In this document: positions 5,637 to 12,632 of the stretch, piece after piece
Position numbering within the stretch: position 1 is the stretch's first letter
Layout of the letters: every line of letters starts with the position of its first letter
Assembly: GCA_002505775.1 (NCBI GenBank)
Contig: DAVY01000028.1
Coordinates: 785 to 14,194, forward strand
Source of the DNA: Euryarchaeota archaeon UBA130
GTDB lineage: Archaea > Thermoplasmatota > Poseidoniia > Poseidoniales > Thalassarchaeaceae
DNA length: 13,410 nucleotides
Reading direction: 5' to 3'
The notes under the pieces: model-generated
The model's database searches: none
What the model saw: the letters and a program-made list of their open reading frames with translations, nothing else
What the model was told of the DNA's origin: nothing
Position numbers and translations under genes: made by a program

Positions 5637-7319
5637 ATGGATGGGAACGGGATAGCTCAAGTCTTGAGAGATGCTAAATCCCATGCAGACTCTGGAGATA
5701 TGCTGATATCGAGCAAATTGTATACTAATGCTACAGAACTAGATTCAGAGAGCGATGCGGCTTGGTACGGCCTGGGTGTGGTCCAAACCATAAGAGGCAT
5801 GCCAGATGAAGCTATAACTGCATTCGAGAACTCCTACAGGATAAATCCTAATCATGGTCCAACAATTGCCAACCTGGCAGTTCTATTAGAAAATTTGAAT
5901 CCCGAGAGAGCTGCGAAACTCGCCACAGAGGCAATTGTAATATTAGGGAAAATACCTCAATTGGTGGAAATCGCAAATGGTTTTGAGGGGGAAAAATCCC
6001 GTGTTTTGACGGAGCCAGGGGCGATAGAAGACGAGGAGCTTATCGTTCTCGAAAGTAGAGAAGTGATAGAAAATGATGTAATTCTAGAATCACGGCCTGT
6101 AGAGTCAATTCAAGACGTGATTGACAGATCTAAGTCAATGATTGAGGATAACAGGCCGGGTGACGCACTCACAGAAATAAGGTCAAAATTGGATGATGAC
6201 GGTGCGCAAAGCTTCGAATTGTGGGCATTGTGTGCAACGTGCCTATCGATGATGGGACATACAAACGAATCTCTTGAGTCAATAGAATACGCTATTTCAT
6301 TAGGTGATGATCGGGCAAAAACTCACTTCAATCATTCACAAATTCTTAGGGGACTGGGGAGAGATAATGATGCAATGAAATCTTTGGCCAATGCACTCTT
6401 ATCTGATCCAGAGCATCTGAGGAGCCTGGTTTCACTGGGCGAAATGAGAGCTGAATTGGGCAAACCGGAGGAAGCCATAGAAATTTGGGAAAAGGCGCTA
6501 ATCATCGAAGGGAGTCGCGATGTTGAGGCCAAGATTAACGAGGCTCGCCTGCTACTGAGTTCCGAGGACGAGGGGGCTGCAGAACCGATTGTCACCAGCA
6601 TGGAAAATAAAATATCACAGGCTAAGGAAATGACAGAGGCAGGAGATCATGTCAATTCTGTGAGGGTTTGGAAGGAGCTTTTAGACGATAACAGGGAAGA
6701 TCCGAAGATATGGGATGGAATGGCCGATTCTTTGTCGGCAGCGGGACACATAGACAGGGCACTACAGTGCAGACAGAAGGCTAGATCATTAGAGGACTCA
6801 GAACAATTGGAGGAAGTTATTGTTGAGGAGGAGCCTGATCTAATAGTCGCAGGAAACGAGGCTAAAGAGATGCTAGAAAGTCGGGCTCAGCCCACCGAGG
6901 CCGATCTCAATATTTCGATTGAATGGTATAACAAAGGCGTAAATCTACTCGCCGAAGACAGGAGCTCAGAGGCCCTGAGTGCATTTGAAAAGGCGATCGG
7001 AGGTGCTCCCAGGGAAGAGCTAGAGTTGAGAGTAAAGGCTCAGGCAGGCCGGGGACACGCACTGTATCAAATGGGAAATTATGCGGACAGCATCAGATCG
7101 TATCATACTGCTATATCGATGAACCCAGAGGGAGTTGGGGGGAAGCTCCTCTACAACATGGGTTCTTCATATGCATCATTGGAGCTTTTTTCGGATGCAG
7201 TAAAGTGCTTCATACAAGCATTGGACAGGGGTCTTGACCAGCGGGACAGGGACCTCTGTAAAAAACAACTTAGCAGATGCAAGATACTCGCTAAGGAGCA
7301 GGCTAAGAGATCTAGCTAA
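5637..7319 (+). CDS. Large tetratricopeptide repeat (TPR) protein
   Basis: A 560-residue cytoplasmic protein (no signal or membrane helix) built of TPR helix pairs, a scaffold for protein-protein contacts; its partners are unknown. An N-terminal TPR cluster spans about 20-105, with AWYGLGVVQTIRGMPDEAI and a consensus-like AITAFENSYRINPNHG. An acidic linker covers about 118-160. A middle cluster at about 160-380 includes LGKPEEAIEIWEKAL, followed by another acidic linker (EEVIVEEEPD). A C-terminal cluster at about 425-535 includes EWYNKGVNLLAEDRSSEALS and YQMGNYADSIRSYHTAISMN. The start at 5637 rests on the TATA spacing; an in-frame ATG at 5577 would add 20 residues. Its stop overlaps the end of the convergent fdhD gene by eight bases. 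The neighbours do not define a function. Confidence 0.87.
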   Translation: MDGNGIAQVLRDAKSHADSGDMLISSKLYTNATELDSESDAAWYGLGVVQTIRGMPDEAITAFENSYRINPNHGPTIANLAVLLENLNPERAAKLATEAIVILGKIPQLVEIANGFEGEKSRVLTEPGAIEDEELIVLESREVIENDVILESRPVESIQDVIDRSKSMIEDNRPGDALTEIRSKLDDDGAQSFELWALCATCLSMMGHTNESLESIEYAISLGDDRAKTHFNHSQILRGLGRDNDAMKSLANALLSDPEHLRSLVSLGEMRAELGKPEEAIEIWEKALIIEGSRDVEAKINEARLLLSSEDEGAAEPIVTSMENKISQAKEMTEAGDHVNSVRVWKELLDDNREDPKIWDGMADSLSAAGHIDRALQCRQKARSLEDSEQLEEVIVEEEPDLIVAGNEAKEMLESRAQPTEADLNISIEWYNKGVNLLAEDRSSEALSAFEKAIGGAPREELELRVKAQAGRGHALYQMGNYADSIRSYHTAISMNPEGVGGKLLYNMGSSYASLELFSDAVKCFIQALDRGLDQRDRDLCKKQLSRCKILAKEQAKRSS

Positions 7320-8115
7320 TCGAGACTCTCCCAGGTGAACTATAGAGAGATATCTTATCATCCTTGACAAAACCAACTAACGTCATACCGTGTTCCATTG
7401 CCATCTCTACGGCTAACGAGCTCGGAGCCCCGACAGCTACCATCAATGGAAACCCGAACCTTATGGATTTCAATACTAGCTCAAAAGAGGCCCTGCCAGA
7501 AACAACTAGGAAGCCCTCCCCAGGGTTTTCTATACCCTCAGAGAGACATTTGCCAACTAACTTGTCAACTGCATTGTGCCTTCCAACGTCCTCAGCAATC
7601 AGTCTGAGATTGCCATCTGAATCGATAAATCCAGCAGCATGAGAACCACCAGTGAGTGAGAAAATATTCTGCGATGATCGGAGCATTCTAACAGATTTAA
7701 TTATAGTCTCAAGGGAGTAATTGGAACTGGTATTGATTTGTTTACCCTTGATGTGAAAAAGGTTCGAAATAGAGTCTCGTCCACAAAGGCCACAGGACGA
7801 TGATATCGAAGTCTTTCTCACATGCTCTATTGGGTTAAATTGGGAATCTTGGGATAATTCTATTTTACAGCAGTCCTCATCCATCTCCAAATTTATTACC
7901 TGATCTATTCCGGTGATAATACCCTCCCCGAAAAGAAAACCAATCACCAGGTCTACATCGTCACCTGGAGTTCTCATCAGTACCCCCACGGAAAATATCT
8001 CATCTCTGAGCTCTAGGTTTACAGAAAGCGGGGATTCAGTGGCCACGGAATCGATCTCATAGCTCTTTGAGTCGATAGAGATCTTCTGAACATCTACGTC
8101 CCTAACAGAATCCAT
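7312..8115 (-). CDS. fdhD: FdhD, sulfurtransferase activating formate dehydrogenase
   Basis: FdhD passes sulfur from a cysteine desulfurase to the molybdenum cofactor of formate dehydrogenase-type enzymes, a step needed for their activity. The 267-residue length fits the family. Signatures seen are LMRTPGDDVDLVIGFLFGEG (about 47-66); the paired sulfur-relay cysteines in SSSCGLCGRDS (Cys108 and Cys111); LTGGSHAAGF (about 154-163); the cofactor-binding RLIAEDVGRHNAVDKLVG (about 171-188); and VVSGRASFELVLKSI with the C-terminal VGAPSSLAVE. No formate dehydrogenase gene is in the window, so the client is unknown. A TATA-like TATGAATACTT at about 26 bases suggests a leaderless transcript. It is divergent from the A-type Fe-S carrier gene, and its last eight bases overlap the end of the TPR gene. 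Confidence 0.95.
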   Translation of the reverse strand: MDSVRDVDVQKISIDSKSYEIDSVATESPLSVNLELRDEIFSVGVLMRTPGDDVDLVIGFLFGEGIITGIDQVINLEMDEDCCKIELSQDSQFNPIEHVRKTSISSSCGLCGRDSISNLFHIKGKQINTSSNYSLETIIKSVRMLRSSQNIFSLTGGSHAAGFIDSDGNLRLIAEDVGRHNAVDKLVGKCLSEGIENPGEGFLVVSGRASFELVLKSIRFGFPLMVAVGAPSSLAVEMAMEHGMTLVGFVKDDKISLYSSPGRVSIS

Positions 8116-8135
8116 GCAACTTCAGCACCCACCAA

Positions 8136-8146
8136 GTATTCATAGA
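8136..8146 (-). promoter_or_regulatory. TATA-like element for fdhD
   Basis: The minus strand reads TATGAATACTT, centred about 26 bases upstream of the fdhD ATG at 8115, consistent with leaderless transcription. This is pattern matching only. Confidence 0.4.
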
Positions 8147-8253
8147 TGACGATAAGGTTCACAACTGTTCAAATACGTTGGGCACTATCGGAATATGTGG
8201 GAATACTAGGTGGAGGGGGTTTCACGCTTCCTGTTGTCTCCGAAGTTGAGGTT

Positions 8254-8583
8254 GTGGATGTTTCCATAGACATGACTGATGCCGCCAGATCTGCACTATC
8301 AGCTTCCATGGGTGGCGATGAGGACACTCATGTCCTACTGATCAGTGCCCAATCTGGTGGGTGCTCAGGTTACATGTACGATATGGCTATAGTAGAGGCC
8401 CCAGATGCTTCGGGTTTCCAAATTATTGAAATCGATAAAATCAGGGTATTCATACACAACAAGGATAGTGTCATGCTTAATGGAATTAGGGTCGACTACA
8501 AGGACTCCCTAATGGGGGGTGGCTTTCAGATAGAGAACCCCAATGCTTCCAAGTCCTGTGGATGCGGACAATCATTCAGTTGA
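8254..8583 (+). CDS. A-type iron-sulfur carrier (IscA/ErpA/HesB family)
   Basis: Small Fe-S carrier that receives a cluster and delivers it to target enzymes. The three family cysteines are present: one in AQSGGCSGYMYDM and two in the C-terminal SCGCGQSF, all at the usual positions, and GFQIENPNASKSCGCG is a close match to the classic C-terminus. I chose the GTG at 8254, giving 109 residues with an N-terminus (MDVSIDMTDAARSAL) that aligns with the start of known members. The frame is open back to an ATG at 8146, which would add 36 residues that look unlike the family; an ATG at 8272 is also possible. The Shine-Dalgarno evidence is poor, since GAGGT ends one base before the GTG, so the start is uncertain. 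The gene runs four bases from the YgfZ-like gene, suggesting joint work in [4Fe-4S] assembly. Confidence 0.85.
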   Translation: MDVSIDMTDAARSALSASMGGDEDTHVLLISAQSGGCSGYMYDMAIVEAPDASGFQIIEIDKIRVFIHNKDSVMLNGIRVDYKDSLMGGGFQIENPNASKSCGCGQSFS

Positions 8584-8587
8584 TATC

Positions 8588-9484
8588 ATGAGCAAATCAG
8601 AGAGTCCGAAAGCATTAGTATTCGAGTCTAAGTCCAGTATATCCATATTCAGTGGCGATGGACCTGCGGACCATCTGAATAATATTTTGACTGGTGATGT
8701 CAGTAAATTAGCCGATGGTGGGCGTGTAGATGCTTTAGTATGTGACTCCAATGGTAGAGTGAGGGACGTATTGAGTTGTTTTGGTATAGGGGATGAAATA
8801 ATTGTACTGGGGATTTACGAAAACATGGCGGATACAAGATCCTTGTTAACAGCGGGAATTCCCTGGAACAAGGATCTGGTATTGTACGACGGTAACGATG
8901 CATTGAGGCATTTTATGATTCATGGAGAAGAGGCGATGGAATTGATTAAACTTCTTTATCCAGAGATTGGCGAATTTCCGGACAATAAATTTGTTTCAAT
9001 TGGCGATGTCATAGTATCAAAGAATAGCATTTCTCATGGTAGACATATCGATATCATTTACAGGTCCGATGATGATTCTTTTATGGCGAGAATTCTAGAA
9101 AATTCGGTTGATGTAGGGTCTTATGAGGAATGGGAGGTTGTGAGGATGCAGTCTAGGTTCCCCTCTGCAAAGGAAGTTGATGGTACGCACCTTCCATCCG
9201 ACATTGGCTTGGGGGAGCTGGTCTCATTGAACAAGGGATGCTACCCCGGTCAGGAAATACATGCCCGTCTGGATAGTAGGGGGTCTGAAAAAAAACACAT
9301 TGTAACAATCACCTCATATGAGCCTATTGCCCTGGGTAAGAGCAGGCTCGAGGGGGGATTAGCAATAGAAGTGACGTCAGCTACGGAATTTGGCGACAGG
9401 CATATCGCCTTGGCCGTGGCACCCAAACAAATTAGCAAAGGTCCCGTTTTAACTAGCATCGGCCAGGAATATGAGATAGCCTAG
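8588..9484 (+). CDS. YgfZ/IBA57-like folate-binding-fold protein
   Basis: A 298-residue member of the GcvT-like superfamily. The YgfZ signature KGCYPGQEIHAR, with its conserved cysteine, is at about 216-227. The N-terminus (SISIFSGDGPADHLNNILTG) matches the YgfZ first strand and helix, usually VxGxDAxxFLQGLLTND, and MQSRFPSAKEVDG followed by LPSDIGL matches the loop before the signature. In bacteria and mitochondria YgfZ/IBA57 proteins help a subset of [4Fe-4S] enzymes, with tetrahydrofolate implicated, and work alongside A-type carriers. The adjacent A-type carrier gene supports that role here. The ATG at 8588 follows the upstream stop by four bases; an in-frame ATG at 8543 would overlap the carrier gene and add residues unlike the family. 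An aminomethyltransferase (GcvT) role is less likely because of the KGCYPGQE motif. Confidence 0.87.
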   Translation: MSKSESPKALVFESKSSISIFSGDGPADHLNNILTGDVSKLADGGRVDALVCDSNGRVRDVLSCFGIGDEIIVLGIYENMADTRSLLTAGIPWNKDLVLYDGNDALRHFMIHGEEAMELIKLLYPEIGEFPDNKFVSIGDVIVSKNSISHGRHIDIIYRSDDDSFMARILENSVDVGSYEEWEVVRMQSRFPSAKEVDGTHLPSDIGLGELVSLNKGCYPGQEIHARLDSRGSEKKHIVTITSYEPIALGKSRLEGGLAIEVTSATEFGDRHIALAVAPKQISKGPVLTSIGQEYEIA

Positions 9485-9488
9485 GACA

Positions 9489-10310
9489 TCAATCGGTTTT
9501 TTCGTCATCGAGGTCAACCCTTGACTCGGCGTACTCTGCCATTGATTCGAGCCTCTTCATGAACTTTGACTGCGATCCTTCGGAGGCGGAACTTGTGGCC
9601 TTTACTAGCCAAATGCCCCCGAAAGCGACTTCCCATAGTCCCAACGAATCACTCCTGGTTCTCTTGAAAATGTAGTCCACAAACGGTATCAGTATCGCAG
9701 AGAGGCAGATAGCGATGAATGCATTCATGAAGTCTCCACCCTCAATCCCAGAACTGTCTCCTAGCATTGATATTCCAAAGAAAACTCCGAGTAAAAATAC
9801 GAAGTAGGAGGCTATTGTCGTGTTCTTTAGTGAGTGATAGATGAAATTTGCATTATTTCCCCTAGAGTTGACAAATTGAGTTCTAGATATCACATTGCCC
9901 ATCGAATGGTTGAATCTAATCGGCATGACTACCATGTTGAAGACAGAGAGGATGATTGCTATAATCAGAGGTAGAGTTGTTGGGGTCTCCAATATAGCAA
10001 AACCTACGAATATCGCTATGATGAAGCCAAAATTTACTGCAAAATCAATGAAGACCCTTAGTGTCCCTCTTGCCTTTCCTGCTTCCTCGTATCCATCTGG
10101 CATAACCTTGGGTTCAGATTTGGCTCTTTTCTTCCTTGGGGCCTTTGGTGCCTTGGGCTCAGCCTTCTTAGATTTTCTAGATGGCTTTTTCCTGGATTTC
10201 TTCGGCTTGGCGGCGACTGGCTCCGGCTCGACCTTTGCCACTGCTGCTACAGGCTTTTCCTCTTTTTTATCCTCATCTGAAATTTTCCCTGCCTTTTCTA
10301 GTAGACCCAT
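9489..10310 (-). CDS. Four-helix membrane protein, RDD-like, with basic N-terminal tail
   Basis: A 273-residue protein in two parts. Residues about 12-70 are rich in Lys, Pro and Ala (for example AKPKKSRKKPSRKSKKAEPK), likely disordered and strongly positive, reminiscent of histone H1-like tails. Residues about 82-240 hold four hydrophobic helices at roughly 86-107, 112-131, 166-183 and 194-213. GTLRVFIDF (Arg85, Asp89) and the later GNVISRTQFVNSRG recall the Arg/Asp and loop signatures of RDD-family membrane proteins, but the match is loose. The tail is expected to lie in the cytoplasm by the positive-inside rule, so it could touch nucleic acid, the membrane surface or an acidic partner; the acidic protein encoded just upstream is a candidate. 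The start at 10310 follows AGGTGTAATA. The gene sits 14 bases after that upstream gene and ends four bases from the convergent YgfZ-like gene. Confidence 0.78.
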   Translation of the reverse strand: MGLLEKAGKISDEDKKEEKPVAAVAKVEPEPVAAKPKKSRKKPSRKSKKAEPKAPKAPRKKRAKSEPKVMPDGYEEAGKARGTLRVFIDFAVNFGFIIAIFVGFAILETPTTLPLIIAIILSVFNMVVMPIRFNHSMGNVISRTQFVNSRGNNANFIYHSLKNTTIASYFVFLLGVFFGISMLGDSSGIEGGDFMNAFIAICLSAILIPFVDYIFKRTRSDSLGLWEVAFGGIWLVKATSSASEGSQSKFMKRLESMAEYAESRVDLDDEKTD

Positions 10311-10324
10311 TATTACACCTTACC

Positions 10325-11119
10325 TTACGAGTACAAATCGCCCATTTTCTGATATACTTCAAAACCTGGGGATGATATGAAATCCTCGATCTTGTCCTCT
10401 GGAAGCTCGCCAAGGACACGATTAATCATGGAGAAAAACTCAGCTCTCGTTTCCTCATCGCAATCTGAAGGGGACTCCCCCACGCTTTGGAATAGTGGAA
10501 AGTCATCTGATGATACGAAGGAGTCGATAAATTCCTCTTCCATATCTCCCAGGAGATTGTTGACAACATCAAAGAATTCTGGGAAGAGGTCATTGTTACC
10601 GTCTTCTTCACTAATTTCCTCAGTGTCTTCATCCTCGGACTCAGGTGCGGAAATAAGTTCCACAGTCGGCTTTATTGCTAGGAGATCCTGTTGTTGTTTC
10701 TTCCTCAATACAATAATCTCCCTATCAAGCTCCGAGCCGAATCTGTCGGAAAATCTGTCCATAAGTGAACCCACTTGTCCCGATGATAGCCTGTCTATGT
10801 GCCCGTACATGCTTTCTCTACTTTCAACAGATGGGGCGTCCGCGCCTGACTTTCTCTTTTCCCAGTGGCTATGAAAATCAGACGATTCAGCAGGATTAGA
10901 ATCGTCGGCCGCAGGTTCAGTGGGAGAAGGCTCGCTAGCTACATTTGTGGGTGAAGGAAGGGGAGGGGGGAGAGGTGGAGGGGGTGGGAAATTGATGCCG
11001 GGTGGGGGCGGGGGCATTGGCAATCCGTTGGGCCCATTGCCCTCCTCCTCCTCGTCCGGCATGCTCGTCTCGGTCCAATTCCAGAACTCTACACTATTCA
11101 ACATTCTGTGATTAAGCAT
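10325..11119 (-). CDS. Acidic polyproline protein with duplicated C-terminal motif
   Basis: A 264-residue hydrophilic protein of no recognised family, without membrane segments. Its regions are an N-terminal peptide (about 1-30), a polyproline stretch at about 35-57 (MPPPPPG and FPPPPPLPPPLPSP), a Ser/Glu/Pro-rich low-complexity segment to about 82, a charged and probably helical part (about 85-150; RFSDRFGSELDREIIVLRKK), an acidic linker (about 158-177; SEDEDTEEISEEDG) and a C-terminal region made of two tandem copies of a 34-residue motif. The polyproline tract should need aIF5A for efficient translation. The start is uncertain: ATGs occur at 11119, 11104 and 11062, and none has a good ribosome-binding site. 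It lies 15 bases after PriS and 14 before the RDD-like gene, so it is probably co-transcribed with them. A role in replication or at the membrane is speculation from position. Confidence 0.72.
   Translation of the reverse strand: MLNHRMLNSVEFWNWTETSMPDEEEEGNGPNGLPMPPPPPGINFPPPPPLPPPLPSPTNVASEPSPTEPAADDSNPAESSDFHSHWEKRKSGADAPSVESRESMYGHIDRLSSGQVGSLMDRFSDRFGSELDREIIVLRKKQQQDLLAIKPTVELISAPESEDEDTEEISEEDGNNDLFPEFFDVVNNLLGDMEEEFIDSFVSSDDFPLFQSVGESPSDCDEETRAEFFSMINRVLGELPEDKIEDFISSPGFEVYQKMGDLYS
10337..10438 (-). repeat. Copy 2 of a duplicated 34-residue motif
   Basis: It encodes residues 228-261, beginning FFSMINRVLGELPE and ending YQKMGD, just before the C-terminus. This copy reads as the more regular one (LGELPEDKIEDFISS) and may be the better search query. 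Confidence 0.65.
10475..10576 (-). repeat. Copy 1 of a duplicated 34-residue motif
   Basis: It encodes residues 182-215 of the acidic polyproline protein, beginning FFDVVNNLLGD and ending FQSVGE. It aligns without gaps to the copy at 10337-10438, offset by 46 residues, with 13 of 34 identities by eye count and many similar residues (FF..xN.xLG.xxE..I..F.SS..F....Q..G). Confidence 0.65.
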
Positions 11120-11134
11120 GCATATCGGGGCGCA

Positions 11135-12331
11135 TTAGTGTATGATAGCCCAACCCTTGAGTGCAAGAAAGGTTGCCATTGACTCGTGAACATTGAAGAC
11201 ATCTCCGGAAGAACCAGATACGTCTTGACCGGAAATTCTCGTAGTCACGTCATCCTTGACCAGCTCAACTTTGTACATATTCTGAGTGCTAAAAACTGAG
11301 GATTCTTCCATGGCGTTGAAAGGATTAGCCCCCTCGGGATTGAGTCTTTCCAAGGGAAATTCTGTAACTCTTAGGCCGGACTTTCCGTGCAGACTTCCAA
11401 CCCACCTGATAACCCTCTTGATGTCCACAGTAACGTTCTCATCTGTTTCGCCTACTGCCAGTGGTGCGCCTTTTACTAGTTCCCAAAAAGCCTCATTCAA
11501 TTTTTTGGTTGTGAAAACTGTCCTACTATTATCTTCCCTTAGCCTGGCGATTCTCCCTCCGGTTGTGGACTCCGAGGCTAATTTTTTGATGAGATCCTTA
11601 GAGCATGAAAAGTTCCTTGATTTTAGATTGGAATGTAAGTCGTTAACCAATTGTGAATTTTTCTCACTCGAGGAGATCGCTGCCAAAGTATCGATGACAT
11701 CTTCAAAGCCAATATCGATCCTCTGGGACCAGCCGATATTTGGACCTGCCATCACGGATTGTACGTCTATCCCGATACCGGTTATGTAATTGACTATTTC
11801 ACGCCTAGCATTAGAATCGAGATGTAATAGCGAGGGGTCTCTAACGTGAATATGAAATCCCCTGTGTCCTGAGAAGGTTGTTTGAACATACTTTTGTTTG
11901 AATCCGAATTCGGGCTCTAGAAAGTCAGACCATAAGCTCCAAGCCTGTTCCTGAATCTTGTCCATCATCCCCGGAAAATCATTGTCGGAGACCCCTGGAA
12001 GATGATCCCCATCGAGGTCAAAAATCAAATCCGCACCAAGCCACCCCTTGTCACTCATCTTTCTCTGGCTTGGATCTTTGTAATACGCAGTACTGTGAAA
12101 ACAAGAGTGTGGGGTCCTCGTCTGTAAATATGAAAGGAGGTCTTCCTTAGTTGGCAGGGCCCTATGCCGGTCTGGTGGTTTTGAACCCCATGGTATAAAC
12201 ATCCATTCCCTAGAGCGAAGCCTCGGAGGGGTCCAGATGTCTTCTGTGGTCAAGGATCTGTAATAATCCCCGAATCTAAGGGCGTACCTGCTCCATCCCG
12301 TAGCCACATCATTAAGACGGGGACATGGCAC
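11135..12331 (-). CDS. priS: DNA primase small (catalytic) subunit PriS
   Basis: Catalytic subunit of the archaeal/eukaryotic primase, which with PriL makes the RNA primers for DNA replication. The 398-residue product has the metal-binding Asp pair in ADLIFDLDGDHLPG (Asp105 and Asp107), the nucleotide-binding SGHRGFHIHVRD (about 154-165), and the third catalytic Asp303 in NVTVDIKRVIRWVGSLHGKSG, which matches the classic archaeal T/V-D-I-x-R-L-I-R...GSLHGK. I see no cysteine cluster after the Asp pair, where several archaeal PriS proteins carry a zinc knuckle. The start is a GTG at 12331, because nearby ATGs at 12326, 12333 and 12345 are out of frame; no clear ribosome-binding site is seen. 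It follows the 65-residue gene by 14 bases and precedes the polyproline gene by 15. PriL is not in the window. Confidence 0.95.
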   Translation of the reverse strand: MPCPRLNDVATGWSRYALRFGDYYRSLTTEDIWTPPRLRSREWMFIPWGSKPPDRHRALPTKEDLLSYLQTRTPHSCFHSTAYYKDPSQRKMSDKGWLGADLIFDLDGDHLPGVSDNDFPGMMDKIQEQAWSLWSDFLEPEFGFKQKYVQTTFSGHRGFHIHVRDPSLLHLDSNARREIVNYITGIGIDVQSVMAGPNIGWSQRIDIGFEDVIDTLAAISSSEKNSQLVNDLHSNLKSRNFSCSKDLIKKLASESTTGGRIARLREDNSRTVFTTKKLNEAFWELVKGAPLAVGETDENVTVDIKRVIRWVGSLHGKSGLRVTEFPLERLNPEGANPFNAMEESSVFSTQNMYKVELVKDDVTTRISGQDVSGSSGDVFNVHESMATFLALKGWAIIH

Positions 12332-12345
12332 ATGAAGGTGCGCAT

Positions 12346-12543
12346 TTAATCCATCAGAAGTTTGGTTGGGACATCACGCGAGTCGGTAGCAGAATTATTC
12401 CCCATTATCTCAACGTACGCCTCGTAGCATACGTACTGGTTATCGACAACTATCGCTTCTGAGAAAGTGATTGGTTTTCCTGTGATTGAGCAAATTGGGC
12501 CCAATTGACCTGTTGCAGTAGAGAGCTTGTTGGGGTCTGGCAT
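12346..12543 (-). CDS. Small hypothetical protein upstream of priS
   Basis: A 65-residue product that I do not recognise. The central part, CSITGKPITFSEAIVVDNQY followed by VCYEAYVEIM, looks folded: two short strands around Gly-Lys-Pro-Ile, then a helix. Cys18 and Cys39 are the only cysteines; the arrangement resembles half of a LIM-like or zinc-ribbon knuckle, but a four-ligand site is not evident. The start ATG at 12543 lacks a Shine-Dalgarno site. The gene ends 14 bases before priS, so it probably leads the operon. Its compact, non-repetitive composition and good fit in the operon favour a real gene. Confidence 0.6.
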   Translation of the reverse strand: MPDPNKLSTATGQLGPICSITGKPITFSEAIVVDNQYVCYEAYVEIMGNNSATDSRDVPTKLLMD

Positions 12544-12579
12544 GAATGCCCGTTGTGGCTTGAGCTATTCACTCTTACT

Positions 12580-12609
12580 ACGGAGATTTTTCACACGGAG
12601 GAATTTTCA
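12580..12609. repeat. Imperfect tandem direct repeat in a divergent promoter region
   Basis: ACGGAGATTTTTCA (12580-12593) is followed after one base by ACGGAGGAATTTTCA (12595-12609). The pair lies between the divergent starts at 12543 and 12632. The second copy's AATTTTCA is centred about 27 bases before the ATG at 12632 and could serve as its TATA region. A regulator-binding site is possible but unproven. Confidence 0.4.
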
Positions 12610-12616
12610 ATCTATT

Positions 12617-12632
12617 TGTGCTCGGAAGCACA
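12617..12632 (+). promoter_or_regulatory. Small perfect inverted repeat abutting the mqnD-like start
   Basis: TGTGCT-CGGA-AGCACA forms a six-base-pair stem with a four-base loop; its last base is the A of the ATG at 12632. If the mRNA has a leader the hairpin would mask the start; if it is leaderless the palindrome could be a DNA operator over the transcription start. Short palindromes do occur by chance. Confidence 0.3.

Noticed and set aside
10920..11045. G-rich tract on the plus strand as a possible quadruplex or regulatory repeat
   Set aside because: It is fully explained as the complement of the CCN codons for the polyproline segment; no independent signal is visible.
10377..11111. Plus-strand Ser-rich and Gly-rich open frames
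   Set aside because: They are complements of the acidic and polyproline codons of the minus-strand gene; such low-complexity shadows are expected.
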